Part shown: positions 47,315 through 58,200 of the stretch, piece by piece
Position numbering within the stretch: position 1 is the stretch's first letter
Layout: each line of letters begins with the position of its first letter
Source: Sphingobacterium thalpophilum
GTDB taxonomy: Bacteria > Bacteroidota > Bacteroidia > Sphingobacteriales > Sphingobacteriaceae
DNA length: 64,000 nt
NCBI GenBank assembly: GCA_945868825.1
Contig: CAMBMM010000001.1
Coordinates: 62,001 to 126,000, forward strand
Direction of reading: 5' to 3'
The notes under the pieces: generated by a model
Seen by the model: the letters and a program-made list of their open reading frames with translations, nothing else
The model's database searches: none
What the model was told of the DNA's origin: nothing
Made by a program: the position numbers and the translations under genes

Positions 47315-47322
47315 CAAAGATA
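47315..47322 (-). promoter_or_regulatory. -7 box of the LuxE-like gene, 4 nt from its start
   Basis: Minus-strand TATCTTTG, exact match; GTG at 47310-47308 begins 4 nt later, predicting a leaderless transcript and deciding the start. Confidence 0.5.
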
Positions 47323-47334
47323 CAATTTGAGGAC

Positions 47335-47691
47335 TTATCGTCTTCTTTTTCCGAAGGCTTCTTTAAAATAAGCCCCTGCCAAGGCCGATACGCCGGCAAC
47401 CAAGCCACCAAGAGTAGCAGTTAGTAGTACCAGCAGCAACCAAGGCATGCCTTTTTCAGAAGAGGTAAGTACTTGGCCTACACGGTTAGCCAATAAATTT
47501 TCGTTGGGCAGGGTATGTAGTAAAGCCATGCATGCCCACAGAATAAAAATGGCACTAAAGCCGTTTCCGAAAGATTTTCTGGGCTTATTGCCCATCCAAG
47601 CGGCTAGGATAAATGCAATCGGAGCAATAACCCACCAGGGTAAGAAAAATTGAGCAATTAAGCTGAGTAATAATATGAGGATAAATAACAT
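47335..47691 (-). CDS. hypothetical membrane protein
   Basis: A 118-aa hydrophobic protein with about four membrane helices (1-20, 22-36, 44-62, 82-108) and a basic C-terminus (FKEAFGKRRR). A GLVAGVSALAGAYF segment sits in the last helix. I do not recognise a family. It lies 17 nt downstream of the penicillin-acylase-family gene on the same strand, so the pair may be co-transcribed. Confidence 0.7.
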   Translation of the reverse strand: MLFILILLLSLIAQFFLPWWVIAPIAFILAAWMGNKPRKSFGNGFSAIFILWACMALLHTLPNENLLANRVGQVLTSSEKGMPWLLLVLLTATLGGLVAGVSALAGAYFKEAFGKRRR

Positions 47692-47708
47692 GTTTTCTCT
47701 TTTTTAGA

Positions 47709-50150
47709 TTATTTTTTTGTGAATTTCCACGTAGCTATAATGCGATCGGAGGCTTGTTTAGTATGGCGTAGGTAAACCAATTCGTTCAGCTTGCCATCGG
47801 CCCAGGTATCTACCATATCGTCGTAGTAAAAACTACCTGGGTTGCCCGATTCGCCGCCGGGATAAACGCCATAGGCTTTTAAATCTTTACCCAAGGCTAC
47901 AATCATTCTCCACGAAGGACCATTGCTTTCGCTGGTAGCATTTACCGAGGTTTTAGAGCCGCCGGTAAATAAAGTTTTAGAACCAAATGCAGCAATTTTT
48001 GCCAAATGCGGTACGTGGGTATGTTTTACTGTTCCCCATTGCCATTGCGTGCCTTGAGGGCCATATGCTTTTGTTAAGCTGTCTACGGCGAATTTAAAGG
48101 CAGCGGTAACCAACTCATTTTTGGTTTCTTTTTGTGGCGTGTTTACCTTATCAAACCACTTTGAATCAGATTCGTTTAGTAGTAATTCTACCATTCTATC
48201 TCTCGATGGGTAGCGCATTATGTTTTGCTGATCGCCAAATTCATCGGCCCAAATTTCTTTAGCTAGTTGTTTTTGCCAAATCTCGAAGATACTGGCACCC
48301 ACTTCGGTAGCATCGTAAAACTTATTCCATGTACTTACAACTGCAAATGCTTTTTTCTCTGCAGCACTCAGTGTTTGGGCGTTTACACCAGCACTAAGGT
48401 TGACCAATACATTTTCGGCAAAAACGCTGTAATTATCGTTTTGCAAAGCACGCAAACTGTCTGCGGTAGCTTTAGTCATTACGGTTAAGCGTTTGTTAAT
48501 GCGGTGTGCACGTTCATAACCCGAAAATTCCCAATGCAAATAATACGGATAGCTAGGATCGGCCGAAAATTGGTTGGCCGAACTCACAAAACCCCGTGGC
48601 GGATTTTTAACCGTTGGATTTTGCTCTGCCGGAATACGTCCATGCCATTCATCGTTCGGGTTATTTCCATCTAATAAGAACTTACCCTGACCTTTCCATT
48701 TTAGTGGAAAATAGCCGTTGGGAGTAATAGCAATATCGTTATCCATACTAGCAAAAACAAAATTTTGAGCCGGAGCAGTATAATAGGTTAATGCTTTACG
48801 GTAATCGTCATAATTGCTTGCCTTGTTTAACATGTAAAAGGTTTTTACATCGTTAGAGCCATAGTGGGCAATCCAACGTAAAGCGTAACCGGCCGGAATG
48901 TTATCTGCCTTGCTAAATTTCTCAGGTTTTTGATTTTCGAGGTAAACCACCGGACCGTGATGTGTATAGTATACCGTATCGCTCAAAGTTTCATCGCCTC
49001 TCACCTTAATGGTTTCTATCCGAGCGGTGGTGGCTTTCCATTGGTTGTTGTATTTGTATTCTTTATGGCTTTGGTCTTTAAAGCTAATTTTATACCAATC
49101 CAACACATCGGAACCTACATTGGTTACACCCCAAGCTACTTTGCTGTTAAAACCAATGATTACGCCTGGTGCACCCGGAATGGATACGCCATATACGTTC
49201 ATATCTTTAGTTACCAATTGCACTTGGTACCAAATGGAAGGCAAGGTGAGGTCTAAATGCGGATCGTTTTCTAACATGGGTAGGCCGGTACTGGTTTTTG
49301 AACCCGATACCGCCCAGTTATTGCTTCCAATAACTTCATCTTTTTCTTTGGTTTTTATGCCAGCGGTAGCAGTAGGTTCTGTGGTGGTGGTAGCCGAAGG
49401 AACCGGCACTTTTTTAAAGTTCCAAGCGGTCCCATTCGGTATAATCGGATCTTCTCGTAAGGGATAATCAGGAAAAAGGTCTTTAACTATATCTGGGCCA
49501 TATTTTTCTAAAATATTAGTCATGTAAAATTCATTGGAACTGCTGGCCAAGGTAGCCGACATTAATTTTAAGAGATAAGCCGAGTTAATGGGTGTCCATT
49601 CTTCGGGTGCATAATCCAATAATTTAAATTCAATCGGATAATCGCCAGGTTTCAACGAATGGATGTAGGCATTCACTCCCTCGGCATAGGCATTCATCAA
49701 TTCGGCTACTTCTGGGTCTTGCATCATGGTCTTCACCATATTTTCGGCACCAAAGCCCATGCCCATTCTACGCTGAAAACGGTCTATTTCTATAGCTTTT
49801 GGTCCAATTACTTCGGCCAAACGGCCCGAAGCAAAACGGGTTTGAAAATCCATTTGCCACAAACGGTCTTTAGCCGTTAAATAGCCTTGGGTAAAGTATA
49901 CATCGTGGTTGTTTTCTGCAAAAATATGCGGTATACGTTGATCGTCGAATTGTACGGTAACTTCTCCCTTAAGTCCGGCTAAAGAGAGAGCGTTTTCGGT
50001 CGCTGTATTTTTTGATTCGGCATTTTTCCAGAATCCTTGAAAAGGATCGAGGAATTTACCTAAGGGAGGTACAGCTCCCCATTTGTGGTTTAAACTCCAA
50101 GTAAGTGCCAAGGCAAGTACCGCAGTAAACAGAAATTTCAACATTTTCAT
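47709..50150 (-). CDS. penicillin-acylase-family Ntn-hydrolase
   Basis: An 813-aa protein of the S45 family, which cleaves amide bonds of penicillins, acyl-homoserine lactones or related compounds after self-cutting. An N-terminal signal anchor (about 3-20) is followed by the alpha chain with IPHIFAENNHDVYFTQGYLTAKDRLWQMD, a Thr/Pro-rich spacer, then the nucleophile S276 in EVIGSNNWAVSGSKT, which becomes the N-terminus of the beta chain (GSNNW is the family motif). ENDPHLDLTLPS and PGVIIGFNSKVAWG follow. Periplasmic location is likely. The natural substrate is unknown. Confidence 0.9.
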   Translation of the reverse strand: MKMLKFLFTAVLALALTWSLNHKWGAVPPLGKFLDPFQGFWKNAESKNTATENALSLAGLKGEVTVQFDDQRIPHIFAENNHDVYFTQGYLTAKDRLWQMDFQTRFASGRLAEVIGPKAIEIDRFQRRMGMGFGAENMVKTMMQDPEVAELMNAYAEGVNAYIHSLKPGDYPIEFKLLDYAPEEWTPINSAYLLKLMSATLASSSNEFYMTNILEKYGPDIVKDLFPDYPLREDPIIPNGTAWNFKKVPVPSATTTTEPTATAGIKTKEKDEVIGSNNWAVSGSKTSTGLPMLENDPHLDLTLPSIWYQVQLVTKDMNVYGVSIPGAPGVIIGFNSKVAWGVTNVGSDVLDWYKISFKDQSHKEYKYNNQWKATTARIETIKVRGDETLSDTVYYTHHGPVVYLENQKPEKFSKADNIPAGYALRWIAHYGSNDVKTFYMLNKASNYDDYRKALTYYTAPAQNFVFASMDNDIAITPNGYFPLKWKGQGKFLLDGNNPNDEWHGRIPAEQNPTVKNPPRGFVSSANQFSADPSYPYYLHWEFSGYERAHRINKRLTVMTKATADSLRALQNDNYSVFAENVLVNLSAGVNAQTLSAAEKKAFAVVSTWNKFYDATEVGASIFEIWQKQLAKEIWADEFGDQQNIMRYPSRDRMVELLLNESDSKWFDKVNTPQKETKNELVTAAFKFAVDSLTKAYGPQGTQWQWGTVKHTHVPHLAKIAAFGSKTLFTGGSKTSVNATSESNGPSWRMIVALGKDLKAYGVYPGGESGNPGSFYYDDMVDTWADGKLNELVYLRHTKQASDRIIATWKFTKK

Positions 50151-50343
50151 ACGTATTGGCTAGTTTTTTGTGAATTGGTTTTTAACTATTTAAATGTAAG
50201 TATTTTTTAAACAAACAAGGCCTAGTGTGAGGTTTTAAGTGCTTTAGGGCTATTTTTAATGAAAATAGATGATGGGGAGTACCTATTTCATTTGCGAATT
50301 AAGCGTAAAAAATATTTGTTATGTATGAAATTAGTATTAAGTT

Positions 50344-50351
50344 TATATTTG
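50344..50351 (+). promoter_or_regulatory. -7 promoter box of the TonB-dependent receptor
   Basis: TATATTTG, an exact TAnnTTTG match, 43 nt upstream of the ATG. Upstream TTTG (50315-50318) is 25 nt away, longer than the usual spacer. The leader holds a short TTTGATTT/AAATCAAA dyad (50348-50368). Confidence 0.5.
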
Positions 50352-50394
50352 ATTTATAAAAATCAAACCAAATTATAACTTAAAAATTATCACT

Positions 50395-53268
50395 ATGCGT
50401 AAAATTTTTACCCAATTTGCAGGTGCATTCATTATGCTCCTGTTATCGGTTTCTACCTTAATGGCGCAAAGCGTTACCATTAGCGGTACTGTTACCGACA
50501 AAACAAGCAAAGAAACCCTACCGGGAGTTTCTGTTACCGTAAAAGGTAAAACTATTGGTGCTTCTACTAATGGTTCCGGTAAATTCAGTTTTACTACTAC
50601 ACAAAACACTCCGTTTACCGTAGTAGTTTCTTATTTAGGCTACAAATCTGTAGAAGCTACTGTTAGTAGTGCTACTAGTAGCTTAAGCATCGAATTAGAG
50701 GCGCAAGCTATTCTTGGTCAAGAAGTAGTTGTGGCTGCTTCTCGTACACCAGAAAAAATCTTGGAATCGCCAGTGTCTATTGAGCGTGTAAGTGCTGCTG
50801 CTATTAAAGAAAGCGGAAACAACTCGTTTTACGATGCTTTGGCTAACCTTAAAGGTGTAGAGAGTAGCTCTCAGTCTTTAACCTTCCGTTCTATCAATAC
50901 CCGTGGTTTCAACTCAAACGGTAACGTTCGTGTAAATCAAATTACCGACGGTATGGATACACAAGCTCCAGGCTTGAACTTCTCGGTAGGTAACATTATT
51001 GGTTTATCAGAATTAGATGTAGAAAGCGTGGAATTATTGCCAGGTGCTTCTTCTGCCTTATATGGTTCTGGTGGTACCAATGGTACGATGTTAATGAACT
51101 CAAAAAATCCGTTTATGTATCCAGGTTTAAGCGTACAGTTAAAAACTGGTGGTAACCACATTAACGATCCGAGTAGAGCTTCTGCAGCTTTGCACGATTA
51201 CTCTTTCCGTTATGCGGTTAAAACTAATAACAACCGTTTTGCTTTTAAAACCAGTACTTCTTACCTTTCTGGACAAGATTGGGGAGCTAACGACGACAGA
51301 AACTTTGATAGAAATGCACAATTGGCAAAAGCGGGTACTCGTGCAACCGATGAAGGATATGATGGTGTGAATACCTATGGTGATGAAACCCTTATTCCTT
51401 CATTGAAGTCAATCGCAGCAAATTATTATACCCCAGTTAATCAATTCGTGGCTGGATTTACTGCAGCATACGGTGTTGCTCCAACTCCGGCACAAACTAT
51501 TGCTTGGATTGGTACTATTCCAGGATTAGCTGCTTTAGGTGCTACTAATGTTTACGGTATATATGCTGCTCAAAACTTATATCCTACGAATAACATTACT
51601 CGTACAGGTTATGCTGAAAGAGATTTAGTAGATTACAATACCAGATCGGTTAAAAGCTTAAACTCTATTCATTATAAATTAAACAGTACAGTAGAGGCAA
51701 GTTTATCTGCAAATTTGGGTTCAGGTACTACGGTATATACCGGTTCTGAGCGTTATTCTATTAAAAACTTTGGATTATCTCAGTATAAAGCAGAGATTAA
51801 AGGTAACGACTTCTATTTAAGAGCCTATACCACTCGTGAAAACTCGGGTGATTCTTACAATGCAACTGCATTGGGTTCTTACTTGAATGAGTACTACAGT
51901 CCATCGCAAACTAGTTGGGTTCCTACTTATTTGGGTGCATTTACCAACAAAATATTACCAGTTGCTGCCGGTGGTGGTGGTTTAACTGTTGATGGAGCTA
52001 ATGCCTTTGCACGTGCCGCTGCTGATGCCAACAGATACCAACCAGGTAGCCCAATGTTCAATTACGTAAAAGACATTCTTACCTCTAGAACCATTGGTTC
52101 TGTAGGTGGTGGTGCTAAATTTGCCGATAAAACATACGTAAACCAATACGAAGGTATGTACAACTTTACCAATGCGCTTAAAGGTGCAGTAGAATTACAA
52201 ATTGGTGGTATGTACAGACAATATACCTTAAAATCTAACGGTACTATTTTCAATGATTTAGCACAAAAATTAAACATTGAAGAATATGGTGGTTTTATTC
52301 AATTGGGTAAAAAATTCTTGGATGATAAATTGAAAATTACTGCGGCTACGCGTTACGATAAGAGCCAAAACTTTGAAGGTCAATTTACGCCACGTGTCAC
52401 TGGTGTGTACACCGTTGCACCTAATAACAACATTCGTGTATCGTATCAAACTGGTTTCCGTATTCCAACTACTCAAAACCAATACATCAGCTTAAATACT
52501 GGTTCTACTACCTTAGTAGGTGGTATTGCTAGTACATTAGATTCTTATGGTTTACGCAGTGGTTTAGGACAAGGCTATACACGTAATAGTGTTGTAGCTG
52601 GTGCTCCAGTTAAATACAACTTTAGCTCTGCCTTAAGACCTGAAAAATCACAATCTGTTGAATTGGGTTATAAAGGTTTAATTCTACCTAACTTATTGGT
52701 GGATGTATATGGTTACAGCACGCAGTATAAAGATTTTATTTCAAGTTTAGCTTTGTTAAGAGCTGAAACTGCTGGTGTTGCTACCGGTGCTATCCCAACT
52801 ACATCAAGTAGATCATTTGGTACCGTTGTAAACAACCCAGATAAAGTAAAAGCATACGGTTTTGGTATCGGTGCCGATTACTTATACAATGATTTCAAAT
52901 TCAGTGCCAACTTCTCTAGCGATAGATTGCAAGAAAGCACTTCTGTATTGCAGACTGAATTCAACACACCTGAGTACCGTTACAATGTTGGAGTTTCTAA
53001 CGCCAACTTGTACAAAAATATAGGTGCTAGTGTATCGTACAGATATCAAGGTGCCTACAAATGGCAGTCGGTATTTATTGCTGGTGATGTAGACGCTTTT
53101 GGTACTATGGATGCGCAGGTAAACTTCCGTTTCCCAGCTCAGAAATTAACCATGAAATTTGGTGGATCTAACATCTTAAACAAATACTACAGAACTAACT
53201 ATGGTAACCCAATGGTTGGTGCAGTGTATTATGTATCCTTCACTTTCGATCAGTTGATGAGAAAATAA
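50395..53268 (+). CDS. TonB-dependent outer-membrane receptor with N-terminal CarboxypepD_reg-like domain
   Basis: A 957-aa receptor: signal peptide 1-24 (MRKIFTQFAGAFIMLLLSVS, cut after MAQ), a carboxypeptidase-regulatory-like beta-sandwich at 26-105 (ISGTVTDKTSKETLPGVSVTVKG), a plug domain at about 110-230 (ASRTPEKILESPVSIERV, INTRGFNSNGN, VELLPGASSALYGSGG) and a 22-strand barrel ending in aromatic-rich YYVSFTFDQLMRK. No SusD gene is adjacent and the plug lacks the SusC signature, so it is a stand-alone receptor. The ligand (siderophore, vitamin, peptide or glycan) cannot be told. Confidence 0.93.
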   Translation: MRKIFTQFAGAFIMLLLSVSTLMAQSVTISGTVTDKTSKETLPGVSVTVKGKTIGASTNGSGKFSFTTTQNTPFTVVVSYLGYKSVEATVSSATSSLSIELEAQAILGQEVVVAASRTPEKILESPVSIERVSAAAIKESGNNSFYDALANLKGVESSSQSLTFRSINTRGFNSNGNVRVNQITDGMDTQAPGLNFSVGNIIGLSELDVESVELLPGASSALYGSGGTNGTMLMNSKNPFMYPGLSVQLKTGGNHINDPSRASAALHDYSFRYAVKTNNNRFAFKTSTSYLSGQDWGANDDRNFDRNAQLAKAGTRATDEGYDGVNTYGDETLIPSLKSIAANYYTPVNQFVAGFTAAYGVAPTPAQTIAWIGTIPGLAALGATNVYGIYAAQNLYPTNNITRTGYAERDLVDYNTRSVKSLNSIHYKLNSTVEASLSANLGSGTTVYTGSERYSIKNFGLSQYKAEIKGNDFYLRAYTTRENSGDSYNATALGSYLNEYYSPSQTSWVPTYLGAFTNKILPVAAGGGGLTVDGANAFARAAADANRYQPGSPMFNYVKDILTSRTIGSVGGGAKFADKTYVNQYEGMYNFTNALKGAVELQIGGMYRQYTLKSNGTIFNDLAQKLNIEEYGGFIQLGKKFLDDKLKITAATRYDKSQNFEGQFTPRVTGVYTVAPNNNIRVSYQTGFRIPTTQNQYISLNTGSTTLVGGIASTLDSYGLRSGLGQGYTRNSVVAGAPVKYNFSSALRPEKSQSVELGYKGLILPNLLVDVYGYSTQYKDFISSLALLRAETAGVATGAIPTTSSRSFGTVVNNPDKVKAYGFGIGADYLYNDFKFSANFSSDRLQESTSVLQTEFNTPEYRYNVGVSNANLYKNIGASVSYRYQGAYKWQSVFIAGDVDAFGTMDAQVNFRFPAQKLTMKFGGSNILNKYYRTNYGNPMVGAVYYVSFTFDQLMRK

Positions 53269-53286
53269 TAAGACCCCGGTCTTATT
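53267..53286 (+). terminator. hairpin overlapping the receptor stop
   Basis: AATAAGACC-CC-GGTCTTATT, overlapping the stop codon at 53266-53268; a second stronger hairpin follows at 53288. Its 2-nt apparent loop must open in practice. Confidence 0.45.
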
Positions 53287-53287
53287 T

Positions 53288-53320
53288 AAAAAGCCCCGAG
53301 AATTTCTCGGGGCTTTTTTT
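53288..53320 (+). terminator. main terminator after the TonB-dependent receptor
   Basis: AAAAAGCCCCGAGAA pairs with TTCTCGGGGCTTTTT over a minimal loop and is followed by a T-run. Confidence 0.88.
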
Positions 53321-53341
53321 GTATCTAATTTTTTTAGGTAC

Positions 53342-53374
53342 AAAAAAACCCCTGCCGCAAGGCAGAGGTTTTTA
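53342..53374 (-). terminator. terminator after the second gap gene
   Basis: On the minus strand the stem GGCAGAGGTTTTT / AAAAACCCCTGCC surrounds a GCAA-type tetraloop with one mismatch. It lies 16 nt after the gap stop and could also stop plus-strand read-through. Confidence 0.8.
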
Positions 53375-53389
53375 AAAGGCTAATGCTAA

Positions 53390-54400
<1,011 letters not shown>

Positions 54401-54443
54401 TTATATGGTGATTGTATTCGTTGATAGTCAAAATTAAGAGCTA

Positions 54444-54451
54444 CAAAGTTA
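54444..54451 (-). promoter_or_regulatory. -7 promoter box of the second gap gene
   Basis: Minus-strand TAACTTTG, exact TAnnTTTG match, about 56 nt before the ATG. Confidence 0.55.
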
Positions 54452-54454
54452 TTA

Positions 54455-54482
54455 ATTTTACCCATTTTTTTTGGTGTAAAAT
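54455..54482. promoter_or_regulatory. inverted repeat between gap and the Nudix regulator (candidate operator)
   Basis: ATTTTAC (54455-54461) and GTAAAAT (54476-54482) are perfect inverse copies separated by 14 nt. The repeat spans the stretch just upstream of the gap -7 box, where a bound protein would block transcription. Confidence 0.45.
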
Positions 54483-54559
54483 ATACCTAGTAAATTATCA
54501 ACATTCTTTTTCTTGCTGCACGAATAAATCTATCTTTATACAAAAACAGACCACCTATT

Positions 54560-55249
54560 TTGGAAGCCTTATTGCCTACATTTGAGTCCATTTTCTCTAT
54601 CGATTGTGTCATTTTTGGCTTTGATCGTGGTGAGTTGAAAGTTTTGCTTATTGAGCGAAACGAAGAACCTTTTAAAGACAGCTTTGCCTTGCCTGGTTAT
54701 TTGGCAGCACAAGATGAAAGTATTGATGCTGCCGCTCAGCGTATTTTATATGAATTAACCGGTTTGCGTGATATTTTTATGGAGCAGTTTCATACTTTTG
54801 GCGAAGTGAACCGCCACCCGCAGGGAAGAGTGATTACCGTTGCTTATTTTGCCATGCTCCGCATAAATGGTAAAAAAGAATTAAAGCCCATAAGTAGTTT
54901 TGCAAAAAAAGCATTTTGGCATCCGGTAAACAAATTGCCCCAATTGGCATTTGACCACAGCACTATTTTTGAACGGGCCCTGCTTAAAATAAAACGAAAG
55001 ATTACCTATCAGCCCATTGCTTTTGAGTTGTTGCCCGAAAAATTTACGCTCACTCAGCTACAAACTTTGTACGAAGCCGTGTTAAACAAGAAATTGGATA
55101 AGCGGAATTTCAGAAAAAAAATGCTCAATTACGGCATACTAAAAGAGCTTGGTGAAAAACAAAAAGGCGTATCGTTTAGAGCCGCTAATTTATACAAGTT
55201 TGATAAGCGTACATACGCCAAATTATTTAAAAACGAATTGTCGTTTTAA
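54560..55249 (+). CDS. Nudix-domain transcriptional regulator (NrtR/AraR-like)
   Basis: A 229-aa protein with a Nudix fold at about 10-150 and a winged-helix-like C-terminus (about 160-229: KFTLTQLQTLYEAVLNKKLDKRNFRKKMLNYGILKELG). The Nudix box is degenerate: where hydrolases have RE-x2-EE it reads RILYEL, so catalysis is unlikely and ligand sensing is favoured. Such proteins regulate NAD or sugar metabolism genes in many bacteria. A TTG start at 54560 is the first possible; a near -7 box TATCTTTA lies at 54531-54538. It is divergent from gap, with a dyad between. Confidence 0.85.
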   Translation: MEALLPTFESIFSIDCVIFGFDRGELKVLLIERNEEPFKDSFALPGYLAAQDESIDAAAQRILYELTGLRDIFMEQFHTFGEVNRHPQGRVITVAYFAMLRINGKKELKPISSFAKKAFWHPVNKLPQLAFDHSTIFERALLKIKRKITYQPIAFELLPEKFTLTQLQTLYEAVLNKKLDKRNFRKKMLNYGILKELGEKQKGVSFRAANLYKFDKRTYAKLFKNELSF

Positions 55250-55270
55250 CCTAAATCTAGTTCAGCTACA

Positions 55271-58200
55271 ATGCCCGATTTCTCCCATCTTCACGTTCAT
55301 ACCCAATTTTCTTTGCTCGATGGGGCGGCAGACATTACCCGTTTATTTAAAAAAGCAGAAGCTGATGGCATGAAAGCCATGGCCATTACCGATCATGGAA
55401 ACATGTTTGGTGTGTTTAAATTTGTAGCCGAGGCCAAAAAATTTGGTATTAAACCCATTGTAGGTTGCGAATTTTATGTAGTAGCCGACCGGCATAAAAA
55501 GGTATTTACCAAAGAAAATCGTGACCAGCGCTTCCATCAACTCCTACTAGCTAAAAATACAAAAGGCTACCAAAACTTGGTAAAACTATCTTCTTTGGGG
55601 TATATGGAAGGTTTGTATAGCAAATGGCCTCGTATTGATAAGGAACTTATATTGCAATACCACGAAGGACTTATTGCCACCACCTGTTGTTTGGGGGCCT
55701 CGGTTCCTCAAGCTATTTTAAAAGATGGCGAAGAAGCTGCCGAAAAGGAATTTAAATGGTGGTTAGATTTGTTTGGCGAAGATTATTATATCGAGCTACA
55801 GCGACACGATATTCCGGAGCAAGAGAAAGTAAATGAGGTGTTGCTTCGCTTTGCTAAAAAGCACCAAGTAAAAGTTATTTGCTCTAACGATTCGCATTAC
55901 GTAGATCAACAAGATTCGAATGCCCACGATATTTTATTGTGTGTAAATACCGGCGATGTGCAGAGTACGCCCATTGCCACCGATGAGGAAGGTGGACGGG
56001 GTTATCGCTTTGGTTTTCCGAACGACCAATTCTATTTTAAAAGTCAGGCTGAAATGGCCACCGTGTTTCACGATTTGCCCGAAGCTCTCGATTATACCAA
56101 CGAAATTGTGTCTAAAGTAGACACGCTAGATTTGAAACGTGATATCATGCTTCCGAATTTTCCAATTCCGGATGCCTTTAAGCTACATGCCGACGATACC
56201 TTAAACCAATGGGAATATTTACGAGATATTACCCTAAAAGGGGCACATAAACGCTATGTAGATCTCAGCCCCGAAGTACAAGAACGTATTGATTTTGAGC
56301 TGAATACGATCAAAATTATGGGCTTTGCTGGCTACTTTCTTATCGTTTCCGATTTCATACAAGCTGGTAGAGATATTGGCGTATTTGTTGGTCCGGGCCG
56401 TGGTTCGGCAGCAGGTTCGGTGGTGGCTTATTGTATTGGCATCACCAATATCGATCCCATTAAATACAATTTACTTTTTGAGCGTTTCTTAAATCCCGAT
56501 CGTAAATCAATGCCCGATATTGATACGGATTTTGACGACACCGGTCGCCAAAAAGTGATTGATTATGTGGTAGATAAATACGGCAAAAACCAAGTAGCTC
56601 AAATTATTACTTATGGCTCTATGGCTGCTAAATCGAGCATTAAAGATGTAGCTCGGGTTTTAGATTTGCCCTTATCAGAATCCAATGCTTTAGCCAAATT
56701 AGTACCCGACAGACCGGGTACCAACTTGGTGCAAATGATGACGGCCCCTTTAAATGTGTTGAGCAAAGAACTCAACCCCGATGATTTAGAAAACGTAAAA
56801 AAACTCCGTAAAATAGCCGAAGACGTAAAAAGCATTCAAGGCCGAGTATTGAAAGAAGCCCTTATTTTAGAAGGGTCGGTGCGCAACGTGGGTATTCACG
56901 CTGCCGGCATTATCATCGCTCCAGAAGATTTAACCAATATTATTCCCGTAGCCACTTCCAAAGAATCAGACTTGTTGGTTACCCAATACGATGGCCGGGT
57001 AATTGAAGATGCAGGAGTTATTAAAATGGACTTTTTGGGCTTAAAAACCCTCACCATTATTAAAGATGCCTTGCGTTTAATTAAACAAAACCACGGCGTG
57101 GTTATTGATATCGATACCATTTCCTTAGAAGATACCAAAACCTTTGAGCTCTACCAACGTGGCGACACGAATGGGACTTTTCAGTTTGAGAGCGACGGTA
57201 TGCAAATGTATTTACGGGAATTAAAACCCGATAAATTCGAAGACTTAATTGCCATGAACGCCCTGTATCGTCCGGGACCGATGGCCTACATTCCGCAATT
57301 TATTACCCGTAAACATGGCCGCGAAGTGGTGCTGTACGATTTAGCGGATATGCAGGAACACCTGGAAGAAACCTACGGCATTACGGTATATCAAGAGCAG
57401 GTGATGCTTTTATCGCAAAAGTTGGCCAATTTTAGTAAAGGCGATGCCGATGTATTGCGTAAAGCAATGGGTAAAAAAGATTTGGGTGTACTCAATAAAA
57501 TGAAAGCCCAGTTTGTGGAGGGTTGCCTTGCCAATGGCCACGATGCCAAAATATGCGAAAAAATATGGGTCGATTGGGAAGCCTTTGCACAGTATGCTTT
57601 CAATAAATCGCACTCTACCTGTTACGCTTTTGTGGCCTACCAAACCACCTATTTAAAAGCCAATTATCCGGCCGAATATATGGCCGCGGTTTTAAATAAT
57701 CAAGGTAATATTGATAAAATAGCCTTTTTTATGGACGAATGTCGTAAAATGGGCATTCCAGTATTGGGGCCAGATATCAACGAATCGGAATTGAACTTTA
57801 CCGTAAATAAAAAAGGAGAAATTCGTTTCGGCATGTCGGGGATAAAGGGAGTGGGCGAAAAAGCTGTAGAAACTTTGGTAGAAGAACGCCTAAATAAGGG
57901 TGCTTTTAGCAGTATTTACGATTTTGCCCGTAGAGTTAACCCCAGAACTGTGAATAAAAAAGTATGGGAAAATTTGGTGTACAGCGGGGCTTTCGATGCT
58001 TTTGAAAACAATAGAGCTAAGTTTTTTGTTAAAACCGATGGGCTAAATACCGCCATAGATCGCTTAACCAAATACACCAACGATTTCCAAAATCAGCAAA
58101 GCTCTACACAAAATTCGCTATTTGGAGGCACCGCCGATGCCCATATTGCCGAACCTACCTTACCCGAATGTGAGGAGTGGGGTTTGTTGGAAAAATTGAA

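Noticed and set aside
50395-53268. SusC-like glycan importer
   Set aside because: No SusD gene follows and the plug lacks the SusC-type signature; a general TonB-dependent receptor fits better.
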